IMG/VR virus record: IMGVR_UViG_3300043543_000115
Coordinates: 1 to 21,677 of that record
Origin: a virus
Direction: 5' to 3' (one strand)
Length of the DNA stretch: 21,677 nucleotides
Shown here: positions 11,718 to 19,383 of the stretch, piece after piece
Layout: each line of letters begins with the position of its first letter
How positions within the stretch are numbered: position 1 is the stretch's first letter
Position numbers and translations under genes: made by a program
Notes under the pieces: generated by a model
Told to the model about the DNA's origin: nothing
The model's input: only the letters and a program-made list of their open reading frames with translations
Database searches by the model: none

Positions 11718-13019
11718 ATGACCGAGACGATGCTTGAGATGCTGGGTCGGGATGAGCCGGAATGGAGCGACTGGTCCGCAATCTCGACGATGTGGCCGCC
11801 GTATAGCACGCAGGACGAGCTGGACCGCATTCGCCGTGCCAGCCGCTGGCTGGCGGTGCGGCATCCTTTCGCGATCGCGGCCCTTGAGGTGCGGGCCTCG
11901 TATGTGGTCGGCACGGGGCACCGATACACCGTGCGGCCCAAGGATGGCCAGGAGATCGAGCCGAACGTGCTCACCGCCATACAGGCCGAGATCACGGAGT
12001 TCACGGAACGGAATCAATGGTTTCACAGGCAGCGCGACAATCAGATGCGGATGGACCGAGACGGTGAGCTGTTCCTGCGTCTGTTCGACGTGGATGGCTA
12101 TCTGGTCGTGCGATACATCGAGCCAGAGCTGGTGGCATCGCCAGTGGGTGTTGCCGGGCCCGGGAATCTTTTCGGCCTGGTGCTCGATCCACAGGATGCG
12201 GAAACAGTGCGCGCCTATACCGTCCGCAGGCCAGACCGCGGACCGTCGTCCTATGAGGAGGTGCCGGCAGACCAAGTGCAGCACCGCCGCAGCACGATCG
12301 ATACGGCCCTGCCGCGTGGCATGCCGATCTTCTGGGCGGTCGAGCCCAACCTGCGGCGCGTCTGGAAGCTATTGCGGAACATGACGACCGTGGCGAGCAT
12401 CCAGGCGGCCGTGGCGTTCGTGCGTCAGCACGAGCGGACCTCGGGCTCGGCGATCCAGCAGTACCTGGCCAGAACGGGCGCGACGCCCGGCGAGCGGCCC
12501 AAAGACGTGGAGACGATTCCGCCCGGGGCGATCATCGACCTGGGGCCGGGCGTGAAAGCAGAGTTTCCATCCAACTCGATTAACGTGGGCAACTTCACGG
12601 CAGCGGTGCAGGCGGAGCTGCGCGCGGTCGCCGCTCGGCTGGCGATGCCGGAATACATGCTCTCGGGAGATGCGAGCAATGCCAACTACGCCTCGACGCT
12701 CGTGGCCGAAGCACCAGCCATCCGCACCTTTGAGCGACTGCAAGCGGAGATGCTCTGGTACGATACGCAGCTCCTGTCTCGGGCCCTGCGATTGGCGGAG
12801 CTGCACGGCCGACTACCGGAAGGCGTGCATCAGCAGGTAGTGATCGACGGCGAGGCTCCGACGGTCGCCATCCGCGACCGGCTCAAGGAGGTCCAGGCGG
12901 ACCAGCTCCTGCTGACGATGCAGGTTGTCAGCCCGCAAACGATCGCGGCGCGCTACGGCTACGACTACGCCCAGGAGCGGAAGCTGATCGACCAAGCAGA
13001 GACCGGTCAGCTCGAATAG
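11718..13019 (+). CDS. Portal protein
   Basis: The 433-residue protein follows the large terminase by 1 bp, with GGGAGG (11706-11711) inside the terminase end. It fits lambda-type portals: an early helix R-H-P-F-A-I-A-A-L-E-V-R followed by V-V-G-T-G-H-R-Y, an N-Q-M-R-M-D-R-D-G-E-L-F-L-R strand, and the late conserved segment L-A-M-P-E-Y-M-L-S-G-D-A-S-N-A-N-Y-A-S, typical just before the crown helices. Twelve copies would form the DNA channel at the head vertex and dock terminase, then neck proteins. The length is normal to slightly short for the family. Confidence 0.88.
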   Translation: MTETMLEMLGRDEPEWSDWSAISTMWPPYSTQDELDRIRRASRWLAVRHPFAIAALEVRASYVVGTGHRYTVRPKDGQEIEPNVLTAIQAEITEFTERNQWFHRQRDNQMRMDRDGELFLRLFDVDGYLVVRYIEPELVASPVGVAGPGNLFGLVLDPQDAETVRAYTVRRPDRGPSSYEEVPADQVQHRRSTIDTALPRGMPIFWAVEPNLRRVWKLLRNMTTVASIQAAVAFVRQHERTSGSAIQQYLARTGATPGERPKDVETIPPGAIIDLGPGVKAEFPSNSINVGNFTAAVQAELRAVAARLAMPEYMLSGDASNANYASTLVAEAPAIRTFERLQAEMLWYDTQLLSRALRLAELHGRLPEGVHQQVVIDGEAPTVAIRDRLKEVQADQLLLTMQVVSPQTIAARYGYDYAQERKLIDQAETGQLE

Positions 13020-13037
13020 GCGCAGGGGGTCCGGCCG

Positions 13038-15248
13038 ATGGCTGACCTAGAGGGCCTGATCACGCGGAGGCTGGCTGCTTGGGCAGTACAGCGGCAGGCT
13101 GAGCGGCTGTCAACGGCCGATGCACTCGCGCAACGCATCCGATCTAGGATCGAGGCACTCGCACAGCGCATCGCGCGCGATGCGCAGCGATTGGGCCTGC
13201 CTAGGATCGCTGCCAGTCTCGATGAGTGGATTCGTGACGCATTGGCGCAGGTTGCTGGCGATCTGGCTTCGGGGCTGGAGATGATCGCCAAGCGCGAGTT
13301 CGACATGGCCCGCCAGCACCTGGCCGCGCAACTGCCGACAGAATTGATCCTGGCCGCTGTCTGGCGGCGATTCCGCTGGCGGATACGCGAGGACGAGGCG
13401 TCCAGTGGCCAAGTCGAGGTCAACATCCCGCCACAGGGGCTGAGCGAGGACGAGCTGAGGCGATTGGTGCGCGACCACGTCATGCCTCCGCCGGACGCTC
13501 AGACCGTCAAGGACTGGCTGACGAAGGCGCCGCCGGGCGGCCTGAGCTGGGACCAGCGTCTGAAGTCTTGGAACGAGGTTGCGCGCCGGGCATTTCTCGC
13601 GCAGGCCATCCAAGGCCTATCGCAGGGGGAGAATGTGGCGCAGCTCGAAAAGCGGCTGCGGCCGTTCGTGGATGGCCTGGCCTACAAATCGCAGCGGATC
13701 GCGAGGACGGAGGCCTGCCGCGTCGCCCAGCGCGCTGCCGACGCCGCGATCGACGGCCTGGGCGACATCGTGGCCGCCAGGCAGATCGTGGCCGTCATGG
13801 ACGAGCACACGCGGCCGGAGCATGCGGCACGCCACGGCCGGCTGTACCGCCGCGGAGCCGATGGCGTCTATCGCGATGACACAGGCGCACCGCTGCCCGA
13901 TCTGCCCGATGCGCCCAACTGCCGCTGTCTGTCGGTGCCCGTGTTCAAGATGCCGCAGGAGCTGCAAGCCAAGCCGGAACTCGTCAGGGCCCTGCGGACC
14001 GAAGCCAACAAGATCATCCCTGACCCGGCCGCGTATCAGGACTGGTGGCAGCGGCGGGCCACGGACAAGCAGCGGAAGCATGTGGTCGGCGTGCAGCGCT
14101 ACGACGCGGTACAGCGCTTCCTGGCGCATCACATGCCGCACCGCCAGCCCGATTTCGCCGACTTCCTCGACGCGAATGGCCAGCTCTTGCCGCTGTCGCA
14201 GCTCCAGCACCAGACGCTCGACCAGTGGCGCGCGCGACGGATGGAAGTCGATCTGCTGCTGGCCGCTCGGCGTGCCGCCTATCAGGTTGCGGCCTCTCAG
14301 GGGATCATGCCCAATCCGATCGGCCAGCGGGCCGACATCGCCCGAGCCCTGTCTCCCGCCCTGGCCCAAGCTTGGCGGGACCGCGTCCAGAAGGTGGCCA
14401 AGAGCCTCACCGAGCTGCCGACCGCAGAAACCGCACGCCGCCAGCGCTTCGCGTCGCAACTGCGTCGCGGCAAGGAGGTCTCGCGGGAAATCGACCGGCG
14501 GCGGCAGTGGCACGAACATCGTCTGGCAGAGCTGGCCGATCTGCGCTACGAGGTCACGGTCAGCACGCTGCCGGCACCCGACCAGGAGGACCTGCTAGCT
14601 GCGATCCGCACGGCCCAGGCGCGCCAGCAGGCCATCCGGCACCAGACCATCCACGACAGCATCGAGGTGCCACAGTCGCAGCGAGGCACGCTGCCGGCGA
14701 TCCAGCCCACCGACGCCCCAGCCGATGCCAGGCAGACGATCGAGGCCGCCATCGACTGGATGTCGCGTGTGATCACAAAACATGTCTTCGATCAGATAGC
14801 GCAACCTGTCCCGATCACCTACGGGGGCCCACAAGGCCGGCCTTATTACAGACTCGACCAGCCTCAAGTGGTGCTCTTTGGACGCTACAAGCTGATCCAG
14901 GACACAGTCCACGAGCTGACGCATCACGTCGAGCAGTTCGCCAAGCAGCTTCGCGCGAAGATGACCGCCTATTACGACCAGGTGACCAAGGGCGCAACGC
15001 CACAGCATCTAGGAAGCGACTATGGCCCGCAGGAAATGTACCTTGAGCGAACCGACGGCAAGCCGTGGCCGAATCCTTATCAGGGGTTCGTCGGCGGGCG
15101 AGAAATCTTGACGATGGCGATGGAGATGCTGTACGATGACCCTCAAGGCCTGCTGGACTACGACCGGGAACTGTTCGAGCTGCTAGTGGACGGTCTGCAT
15201 TGGGAGCCCAAACCACATGTGGGTGGACGTGGAAATCCCGGACCCTGA
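13038..15248 (+). CDS. Head-morphogenesis (Mu gpF-like) protein with C-terminal zincin-like domain
   Basis: The 736-residue protein begins after AGGGGG (13024-13029). Residues about 170-303 match the minor head / Mu gpF family: R-T-E-A-C-R-V-A (223-230), D-E-H-T-R-P-E-H (255-262), H-G-R-L-Y, and P-D-A-P-N-C-R-C near 290-297. Residues 310-600 are helical and charged, not recognised. Near the end comes V-H-E-L-T-H-H-V-E-Q, an HExxH zinc site (His625, Glu626, His629), followed about 60 residues later by G-R-E-I-L-T-M-A-M-E-M-L (Glu689 or Glu696), which could give the third ligand of a gluzincin-like fold. The ordinary gpF family is 250-450 residues, so this is a fusion. The protease part could cut capsid proteins or act on host cell material if ejected with DNA. 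The next frame overlaps its end by 32 bp. Confidence 0.83.
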   Translation: MADLEGLITRRLAAWAVQRQAERLSTADALAQRIRSRIEALAQRIARDAQRLGLPRIAASLDEWIRDALAQVAGDLASGLEMIAKREFDMARQHLAAQLPTELILAAVWRRFRWRIREDEASSGQVEVNIPPQGLSEDELRRLVRDHVMPPPDAQTVKDWLTKAPPGGLSWDQRLKSWNEVARRAFLAQAIQGLSQGENVAQLEKRLRPFVDGLAYKSQRIARTEACRVAQRAADAAIDGLGDIVAARQIVAVMDEHTRPEHAARHGRLYRRGADGVYRDDTGAPLPDLPDAPNCRCLSVPVFKMPQELQAKPELVRALRTEANKIIPDPAAYQDWWQRRATDKQRKHVVGVQRYDAVQRFLAHHMPHRQPDFADFLDANGQLLPLSQLQHQTLDQWRARRMEVDLLLAARRAAYQVAASQGIMPNPIGQRADIARALSPALAQAWRDRVQKVAKSLTELPTAETARRQRFASQLRRGKEVSREIDRRRQWHEHRLAELADLRYEVTVSTLPAPDQEDLLAAIRTAQARQQAIRHQTIHDSIEVPQSQRGTLPAIQPTDAPADARQTIEAAIDWMSRVITKHVFDQIAQPVPITYGGPQGRPYYRLDQPQVVLFGRYKLIQDTVHELTHHVEQFAKQLRAKMTAYYDQVTKGATPQHLGSDYGPQEMYLERTDGKPWPNPYQGFVGGREILTMAMEMLYDDPQGLLDYDRELFELLVDGLHWEPKPHVGGRGNPGP

Positions 15249-15504
15249 AGACAATCGTTTCCGGCGGCTGGTCCGCTACGGCGGCAACGAGGGGCGCTCG
15301 TTCAGCGGCTGGCATGGCGAGGTGCTGACTGCGATGGAGGCTGCGCGGCTGGCTGGGCGTTGGCCACAGTGCGCACGCGAGGAGGCACGGTCCGCCTTGA
15401 CGCTGGTCGAGAGGATGGAGGGCCAGATCGTCGCCTGGGGCCTGTGGCCATGGCGCGATGACTGGGGGACTGAGCACCAGCTTCCACCTGGAGCGATTCC
15501 CTGA
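15217..15504 (+). CDS. Small unknown protein in the head operon
   Basis: The 95-residue product starts inside the end of the preceding gene (32-bp overlap) with GGGAG about 10 nt upstream. The sequence is protein-like, with V-D-V-E-I-P-D-P-E-D-N, R-L-V-R-Y-G-G-N and a helix rich in Ala/Arg ahead of W-G-L-W-P-W-R-D-D-W. I recognise no family. Position between head-morphogenesis and protease genes suggests a structural accessory, but nothing in the sequence proves it. Confidence 0.6.
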   Translation: MWVDVEIPDPEDNRFRRLVRYGGNEGRSFSGWHGEVLTAMEAARLAGRWPQCAREEARSALTLVERMEGQIVAWGLWPWRDDWGTEHQLPPGAIP

Positions 15505-15518
15505 CAGAAGAGGTTGGA

Positions 15519-15746
15519 ATGGATGCCAAGCGACGCAAGGAGGCGCCCGCTGCCAGCCCGGAGCTCGGCGATTCGATGGCCGAGCACCCGCTGGTCGTGC
15601 GTGCCCATGAGCGCCTCGCCAGGCTTGCTGTTGAGTGTGCCAAGCAGCGCTTCTTTGGGGTCGTCGGGATCGAGATCAGTTTCGAGGCCGGCCAGCCGCT
15701 GATCGTCCGGCATACCGTGCAGGGGACCGACAAGCTCGGAACTTGA
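15519..15746 (+). CDS. Small unknown protein, weakly DUF2292-like
   Basis: This 75-residue protein has a charged helix (P-L-V-V-R-A-H-E-R-L-A-R-L-A-V-E) and then F-F-G-V-V-G-I-E-I-S-F-E-A-G-Q-P, a beta hairpin pattern reminiscent of the small DUF2292 family (helix, then G-x-V-x-I and an inverting turn). The match is weak. AGAGG lies a few bases upstream of ATG 15519. Its last codons overlap the TTGACA of the following promoter, so this gene closes one transcription unit. Confidence 0.55.
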   Translation: MDAKRRKEAPAASPELGDSMAEHPLVVRAHERLARLAVECAKQRFFGVVGIEISFEAGQPLIVRHTVQGTDKLGT

Positions 15747-15771
15747 CACGGCGGCCGCTAGGCCGTAGATT
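15743..15771 (+). promoter_or_regulatory. Sigma-70 promoter for the capsid genes or a leader RNA
   Basis: TTGACA (15743-15748) and TAGATT (15766-15771) are separated by exactly 17 bp. Transcription would begin near 15778. A strong terminator comes only about 25 nt later, so this is either a short RNA promoter or the start of an attenuated leader before the protease, decoration and capsid genes. Confidence 0.6.
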
Positions 15772-15802
15772 GACAACGACTGACTGGGTGTCGGAACAAC
15801 CG

Positions 15803-15848
15803 GGCCCGGGCGTGCTTCACTTGGATGGAGCGCGTCCGGGCCTTTTTT
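15803..15848 (+). terminator. Strong intrinsic terminator
   Basis: GGCCCGGGCGTGC (15803-15815) pairs with GCGCGTCCGGGCC (15830-15842) as a 13-bp stem with two G-U pairs and a 14-nt loop, followed directly by six T (15843-15848). ACAAC before and GTTGT after could extend the stem. It is the clearest terminator in the window, and it sits 25 nt ahead of the protease start and just after a promoter. Confidence 0.8.
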
Positions 15849-15873
15849 GTTGTGGCGTAGGGATGCGTAGCGT

Positions 15874-16821
15874 ATGGATGCGCCGGTGCGAGCACGGGGC
15901 GGCGGGCGCCAAGAAGGCAGCCAGGACGGCACCTGCCGCCTGCTCGAATACGTGGCAAGCGACGCGGCCCTGAAGATCGACCGAGAGCATGGCATCGTTC
16001 GTGATGTCAAGGTCTTGGGCTTGGTCAGCGCGAATGGCCGCGTCTATCTGAAGGAGGGGCTTGCGCAGGCGCTGCGGCTCTACGAGCGCCGCCCGGTAAA
16101 CATCGACCACGCCCCAGCAGATCGCCGAAGCTACCGCGACCGCATCGGCCTCTTGCAGAACTGCCGCCTGGCCGAAGACGGCATCAGGGCCGACCTGATC
16201 ATCAATCCGCGGCACCCGCTGGCCGAGCAGGTCCTATGGGACGCCGAACACGCCCCGACCAATCTAGGCCTGTCGCACGACGCGACTGGCCGCACCACGT
16301 GGAAGGACGGCAAGCAAATCGTCGAGGCGATCACCGCCGTCCGCAGCGTTGATCTGGTGGCGGAGCCAGCCACCACGCAATCGCTGTTTGAGGATCGACA
16401 GCCACAAACGGGAGACGATGACATGAGCGACACTCTCGCTGCCCTAACGCTCCAGCAGCTCCAGGAGGCACGACCTGACCTGGTCCAGCAGGTGGTCGAG
16501 GCCTCGCAGCTTCGCGCGAAACTGTCAGACCTGGAAAAGGAGCGCGACGCACTGCGTCAGAAGCTCGCGCAGATCGAGGCCCGCGAGGCCCTGCTCGAAT
16601 CGCTTCGCACGGCTGGCATTCGCGCGGAAGACGTGCCCGCATCCTGGATGCGTCTTTTGGAGTCTGCCGACGCCCAGGCGAGACAGGAGGCGATTTCCGA
16701 GCTGGCCCAGCTCCTGGCCAAGCAGCGATCATCGCCGGCCACCAGCGGGCCCGTGGCGAGCCGCGCGACCGTCCCGGATTTCGTGGACCGTGTCCGTGCG
16801 TGGCGGGTGACGACCAACTGA
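15874..16821 (+). CDS. Prohead protease fused to scaffold
   Basis: In this 315-residue protein, residues about 22-172 look like a phage prohead protease: V-L-G-L-V-S-A-N-G-R-V-Y, N-I-D-H-A-P (His79), Y-R-D-R-I-G, G-L-S-H-D-A-T-G (Ser134) and I-T-A-V-R-S-V-D-L-V-A-E-P-A-T. His79 and Ser134 are the probable catalytic pair. Residues 184-315 are a Glu/Gln/Arg-rich coiled coil (L-S-D-L-E-K-E-R-D-A-L-R-Q-K-L) typical of scaffolds. A second ribosome site and ATG at the domain border predict a free scaffold. TAGGGA about 10 nt upstream is a modest site, so the exact N-terminus is uncertain; the first 20 residues are poorly conserved in style. Confidence 0.83.
   Translation: MDAPVRARGGGRQEGSQDGTCRLLEYVASDAALKIDREHGIVRDVKVLGLVSANGRVYLKEGLAQALRLYERRPVNIDHAPADRRSYRDRIGLLQNCRLAEDGIRADLIINPRHPLAEQVLWDAEHAPTNLGLSHDATGRTTWKDGKQIVEAITAVRSVDLVAEPATTQSLFEDRQPQTGDDDMSDTLAALTLQQLQEARPDLVQQVVEASQLRAKLSDLEKERDALRQKLAQIEAREALLESLRTAGIRAEDVPASWMRLLESADAQARQEAISELAQLLAKQRSSPATSGPVASRATVPDFVDRVRAWRVTTN
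16423..16821 (+). CDS. Nested scaffold protein from an internal start
   Basis: Within the protease-scaffold gene, GGAG (16411-16414) lies 8 nt before an in-frame ATG at 16423, exactly at the boundary between protease and coiled-coil domains. Initiation here would give a 132-residue scaffold starting M-S-D-T-L-A-A-L-T. In lambda the scaffold Nu3 is made the same way inside gene C, so many free scaffold copies assemble with few protease copies. The ribosome site and position are seen; use of the start is inference. Confidence 0.6.
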   Translation: MSDTLAALTLQQLQEARPDLVQQVVEASQLRAKLSDLEKERDALRQKLAQIEAREALLESLRTAGIRAEDVPASWMRLLESADAQARQEAISELAQLLAKQRSSPATSGPVASRATVPDFVDRVRAWRVTTN

Positions 16822-16834
16822 CAAGGAGGAAGGC

Positions 16835-17293
16835 ATGCCCAACAACATGCGACTGATCCGTGGGAATCCGCAGGCGATCACCCTGCCCAAAGTCTCCAGT
16901 GACGTGATCGAGATCGGAGACCTGCTTTTCTACGACACTGCGGCGGATGCTGTGCGTCCAGCCGCCCAGGTCAGCGGCGGCACTTATGCGGCGAAGGTCA
17001 CAGCCTTTGCTGGTCGCTTCGTGGGCGTGGCCATCACTGCGCATGCGGCCGGAGACACGACGCCAGTGACGGTTGCCACAGGTGGCGATTTCGTGTTTAC
17101 GGCCCCGAGCGGAGGCGGCACCGACTACGACGTTGGAGATTACCTCGCGATCGGCGATGGCACCAATGTGCAGAACCAGACGGTCATCAAGACGGGCACG
17201 GCCACGGACGCCATCGCCCGGGTGATTGCCCCGAAGACGACAACTCAGCCATTCGTGACGCTGCGCATCGTCCCGCGGCTCAACGTCCTGTAG
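16835..17293 (+). CDS. Capsid decoration protein-like (DUF2190/gpD-type)
   Basis: This 152-residue, beta-rich, low-charge protein shows I-E-I-G-D-L-L-F-Y-D, G-R-F-V-G-V-A-I-T-A-H-A-A-G-D-T-T-P-V-T-V-A-T-G-G-D-F-V-F and D-V-G-D-Y-L-A-I-G-D-G. This resembles DUF2190-type proteins that sit directly before the major capsid gene and decorate capsids. AAGGAGGAA just upstream of ATG 16835 is a very strong ribosome site, as expected for an abundant structural protein. It lies between the scaffold and major capsid genes, the same order as lambda D and E. Confidence 0.75.
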   Translation: MPNNMRLIRGNPQAITLPKVSSDVIEIGDLLFYDTAADAVRPAAQVSGGTYAAKVTAFAGRFVGVAITAHAAGDTTPVTVATGGDFVFTAPSGGGTDYDVGDYLAIGDGTNVQNQTVIKTGTATDAIARVIAPKTTTQPFVTLRIVPRLNVL

Positions 17294-17311
17294 CGACAGA
17301 AGGAGATCATC

Positions 17312-18514
17312 ATGGCAAAGACGCTCGCTCGCGAACTTTTTCGCCAATACGCTGCCTCGCCGCAGAGGCTGCTGGAGGACCTCAGCGAGGCGCTGCGCCG
17401 TGGCCGTGCTGGGGAGCCGGGGGGCATCACGCCACAGGAGTTCTCGATCCGCGACCTGGCGGCCTGGTTCCTGATGGCGGATGGTCAGCCGATCGGACAC
17501 GACGGCCTGGCGCTGCTCGAATCGGGCGTGCCGCTGTCTGAGGCCTCGGCCGTGTCGAGCAGCGCGTTCGCGGCCGTGACGCAGCGCATCGTCACTGCGC
17601 AGGTGCTGGAGGGGTTCGCGCTTCCCGAGGCGGTGCTATCGCGCACGATCCCGACGACCCCGGTCCGCTCGCGCGATCCGCGCGTGGCCAATTTCACGCT
17701 TCCTCTGAGTGGCGATAAGTCGCTGGAATACGGGGAGACAGTCGAAAAGCCTCTCGTGGAAATGCACGCCGAGTACGTGCGCCCCAAGAAGCTCGCGAAG
17801 GTCGGCCCGCGATTGGCGATCACGCGCGAGACGATCCTGTTCGATGAGACGGGCCAGGTTCTCGATGCCGCTCGCCGCATTGGCGAGTTTCTGGCCTTGC
17901 AGAAGGAGCAAATGCTCACCGACGTGGTGACTGGCATGGTCAGCGGCTGCGTTATCGAGAAGCGCCGCACAGACAGCGCGGAAGTCACCAGCGACCTGTT
18001 CCTGTCGAGCGGCCGCTGGGTCAACTCGCTGGCTGCCAATCCGTTCGCCGACTGGACCGACATCGATGACATCGAGAACACGCTCCTGACCAATACGCTC
18101 CCGGGCACCAGCCTGCCGCCGATGCTCATGCAGAGGTTCATCCTGGCGCCCCCGCAACTGCGCAGTCGCGTGCTGCGGACGGTCACTGCGACCGAAACCC
18201 GCAGCGGCACCAGCAATGTCGTGGTGGCGGGCAACCCGCTGGCCGGGCTGGGCCTGACGCCGATCATCAGCCCGCTGGTCTATAGCCAGCAGAAGAAGGC
18301 TGGCGTGGCGGAAGCGACGGCCGCCGGGACGTGGTTTTACGGGGACCTTGCGCGGGCCTTCCGCTGGCTCGAAGTCTGGCCGCTGGAGGTGCGCGAGATT
18401 CGCGACGAGCGGACAAACGTGGTCTATGACATCGAGGTGGAGTTCGTCACCTCGTTCTACGGCGGGCCAGTCGTTGTCGAGCCGCGCGTCTGGGGACGCA
18501 GCTTGCCGAGCTAA
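17312..18514 (+). CDS. Major capsid protein (HK97-like fold expected)
   Basis: This 400-residue protein lies directly after the decoration gene with AGAAGGAG upstream. An N-terminal helical section (about 1-110) is followed by the capsid body with L-P-L-S-G-D-K-S-L-E-Y-G-E-T-V, an alpha-helical spine A-R-R-I-G-E-F-L-A-L-Q-K-E-Q-M-L-T-D-V-V-T-G-M-V, then L-M-Q-R-F-I-L-A-P-P-Q-L-R, and the end segment R-D-E-R-T-N-V-V-Y-D-I-E-V-E-F-V-T-S-F-Y-G-G preceding P-R-V-W-G. This order is typical of Mu gpT/HK97-type major head proteins. No long N-terminal delta domain is seen, matching a separate scaffold. The identification rests strongly on gene order and length. Confidence 0.8.
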   Translation: MAKTLARELFRQYAASPQRLLEDLSEALRRGRAGEPGGITPQEFSIRDLAAWFLMADGQPIGHDGLALLESGVPLSEASAVSSSAFAAVTQRIVTAQVLEGFALPEAVLSRTIPTTPVRSRDPRVANFTLPLSGDKSLEYGETVEKPLVEMHAEYVRPKKLAKVGPRLAITRETILFDETGQVLDAARRIGEFLALQKEQMLTDVVTGMVSGCVIEKRRTDSAEVTSDLFLSSGRWVNSLAANPFADWTDIDDIENTLLTNTLPGTSLPPMLMQRFILAPPQLRSRVLRTVTATETRSGTSNVVVAGNPLAGLGLTPIISPLVYSQQKKAGVAEATAAGTWFYGDLARAFRWLEVWPLEVREIRDERTNVVYDIEVEFVTSFYGGPVVVEPRVWGRSLPS

Positions 18515-18525
18515 CATGGCGAACG

Positions 18526-18819
18526 ATGTTGCGGAGATGGACGCAGTGCATGCTCGAATTGGTCGCGAGCCGCTCGGCGGCGGCGTTTCCCCAGTCGCTG
18601 CCGGCGGCCGTGGAGGCCACGCGCGAATTAGGAAAGCAGCAGCGATGGATGGGTCGCGCACGATGGAAGGCGATCGACGACCTGACCGAGCATCTGCTCG
18701 ACGAGATCGAGTCGCAGGAGGCGTTGGGCAAGATCAGGGCACCCGGTGCCCAGGAGGTGCAAGCGATCGTGCGCATCGTCTGCTATCTGGCATGGCTGCC
18801 GCTTGGCGATGGGTCCTGA
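18526..18819 (+). CDS. Small unknown helical protein after the capsid gene
   Basis: The 97-residue product appears mainly helical (A-V-E-A-T-R-E-L-G-K-Q, W-K-A-I-D-D-L-T-E-H-L-L-D-E-I-E-S-Q-E-A-L-G-K-I). ATG 18526 or the in-frame ATG 18550 may be the start; GGAG at 18534-18537 favours the latter by spacing. The competing open frame from 18516 reads through as Gly/Arg-rich junk and is rejected for this part. Position suggests a head-tail connector role, but no family is recognised. Confidence 0.5.
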   Translation: MLRRWTQCMLELVASRSAAAFPQSLPAAVEATRELGKQQRWMGRARWKAIDDLTEHLLDEIESQEALGKIRAPGAQEVQAIVRIVCYLAWLPLGDGS

Positions 18820-19373
18820 TCGTCGGCTGGATCATGGCGGTCCAGGGCCCGGCCTGGGCTGAGCATCCGGCAATGATGGACATCCCGCCCGAGTATCGGG
18901 CCTGGTTCCGCAACCCCGACGGCTCGTGCGTGCAGTGCAGCCTCGGGATGGTTGGGATGTGGATCAACCGTCCCGAGTGGACCTTCCTGCTGTGGGACAC
19001 GTCCTATGGCCCGGCGGAGCGTGGCGGATCGTGGCCGGGGCGCGTGGCCGAATATGCACGCCGGCGCGGCATGAAAGTCTACAACGTCACAGGCCGCACC
19101 TACGAGGACACGCGGCCATGGATGCTGTGGGCGGCTCAGACCGGGCGATTCGCCGCGATTGGCGCTGGACGCGCTCACTTCCAGACGCTCTACGGCTACG
19201 TTCCAGGCGATCCTCGCCCGTGGAAGGTATGCAACAACAACTCGACGTGGAAGATCGACGAATACACCGAGGAGGAGTTCCGGCGGCTGCACATGGCCAG
19301 CGGGCCGTGGGTCGTTGTGCCTGATGAGCCGCCAGCTCCGCCTCCTCCGATCATCGTGGCCTGGTGGCGATAG
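18792..19373 (+). CDS. Secreted papain-like (C39-like) cysteine-peptidase candidate
   Basis: The 193-residue protein has a clear signal peptide: a short positive start, hydrophobic stretch W-V-L-I-V-G-W-I-M-A-V and cleavage motif A-W-A before Glu24. The mature part has G-S-C-V-Q-C-S-L-G-M (Cys46, Cys49), then A-H-F-Q-T-L-Y-G-Y (His129) and V-C-N-N-N-S-T-W (Asn148-150), in the Cys-His-Asn order of papain-like peptidases such as C39 and of related transglutaminase-like folds. It ends in a Pro-rich tail. Similar exported proteins occur among Planctomycetota phage-like clusters (recollection, not verified). ATG 18792 overlaps the preceding gene by 28 bp. Hydrolysis of cell-wall or host peptides is possible; an inactive structural relative is the alternative. 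Confidence 0.6.
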   Translation: MAAAWRWVLIVGWIMAVQGPAWAEHPAMMDIPPEYRAWFRNPDGSCVQCSLGMVGMWINRPEWTFLLWDTSYGPAERGGSWPGRVAEYARRRGMKVYNVTGRTYEDTRPWMLWAAQTGRFAAIGAGRAHFQTLYGYVPGDPRPWKVCNNNSTWKIDEYTEEEFRRLHMASGPWVVVPDEPPAPPPPIIVAWWR

Positions 19374-19383
19374 GGGACGAGCT

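Noticed and set aside
18516-18791. N-terminal extension of the secreted-protein frame starting at 18516
   Set aside because: The added part is Gly/Arg-rich and overlaps a better protein-like frame (18526-18819). ATG 18792 opens directly with a signal peptide.
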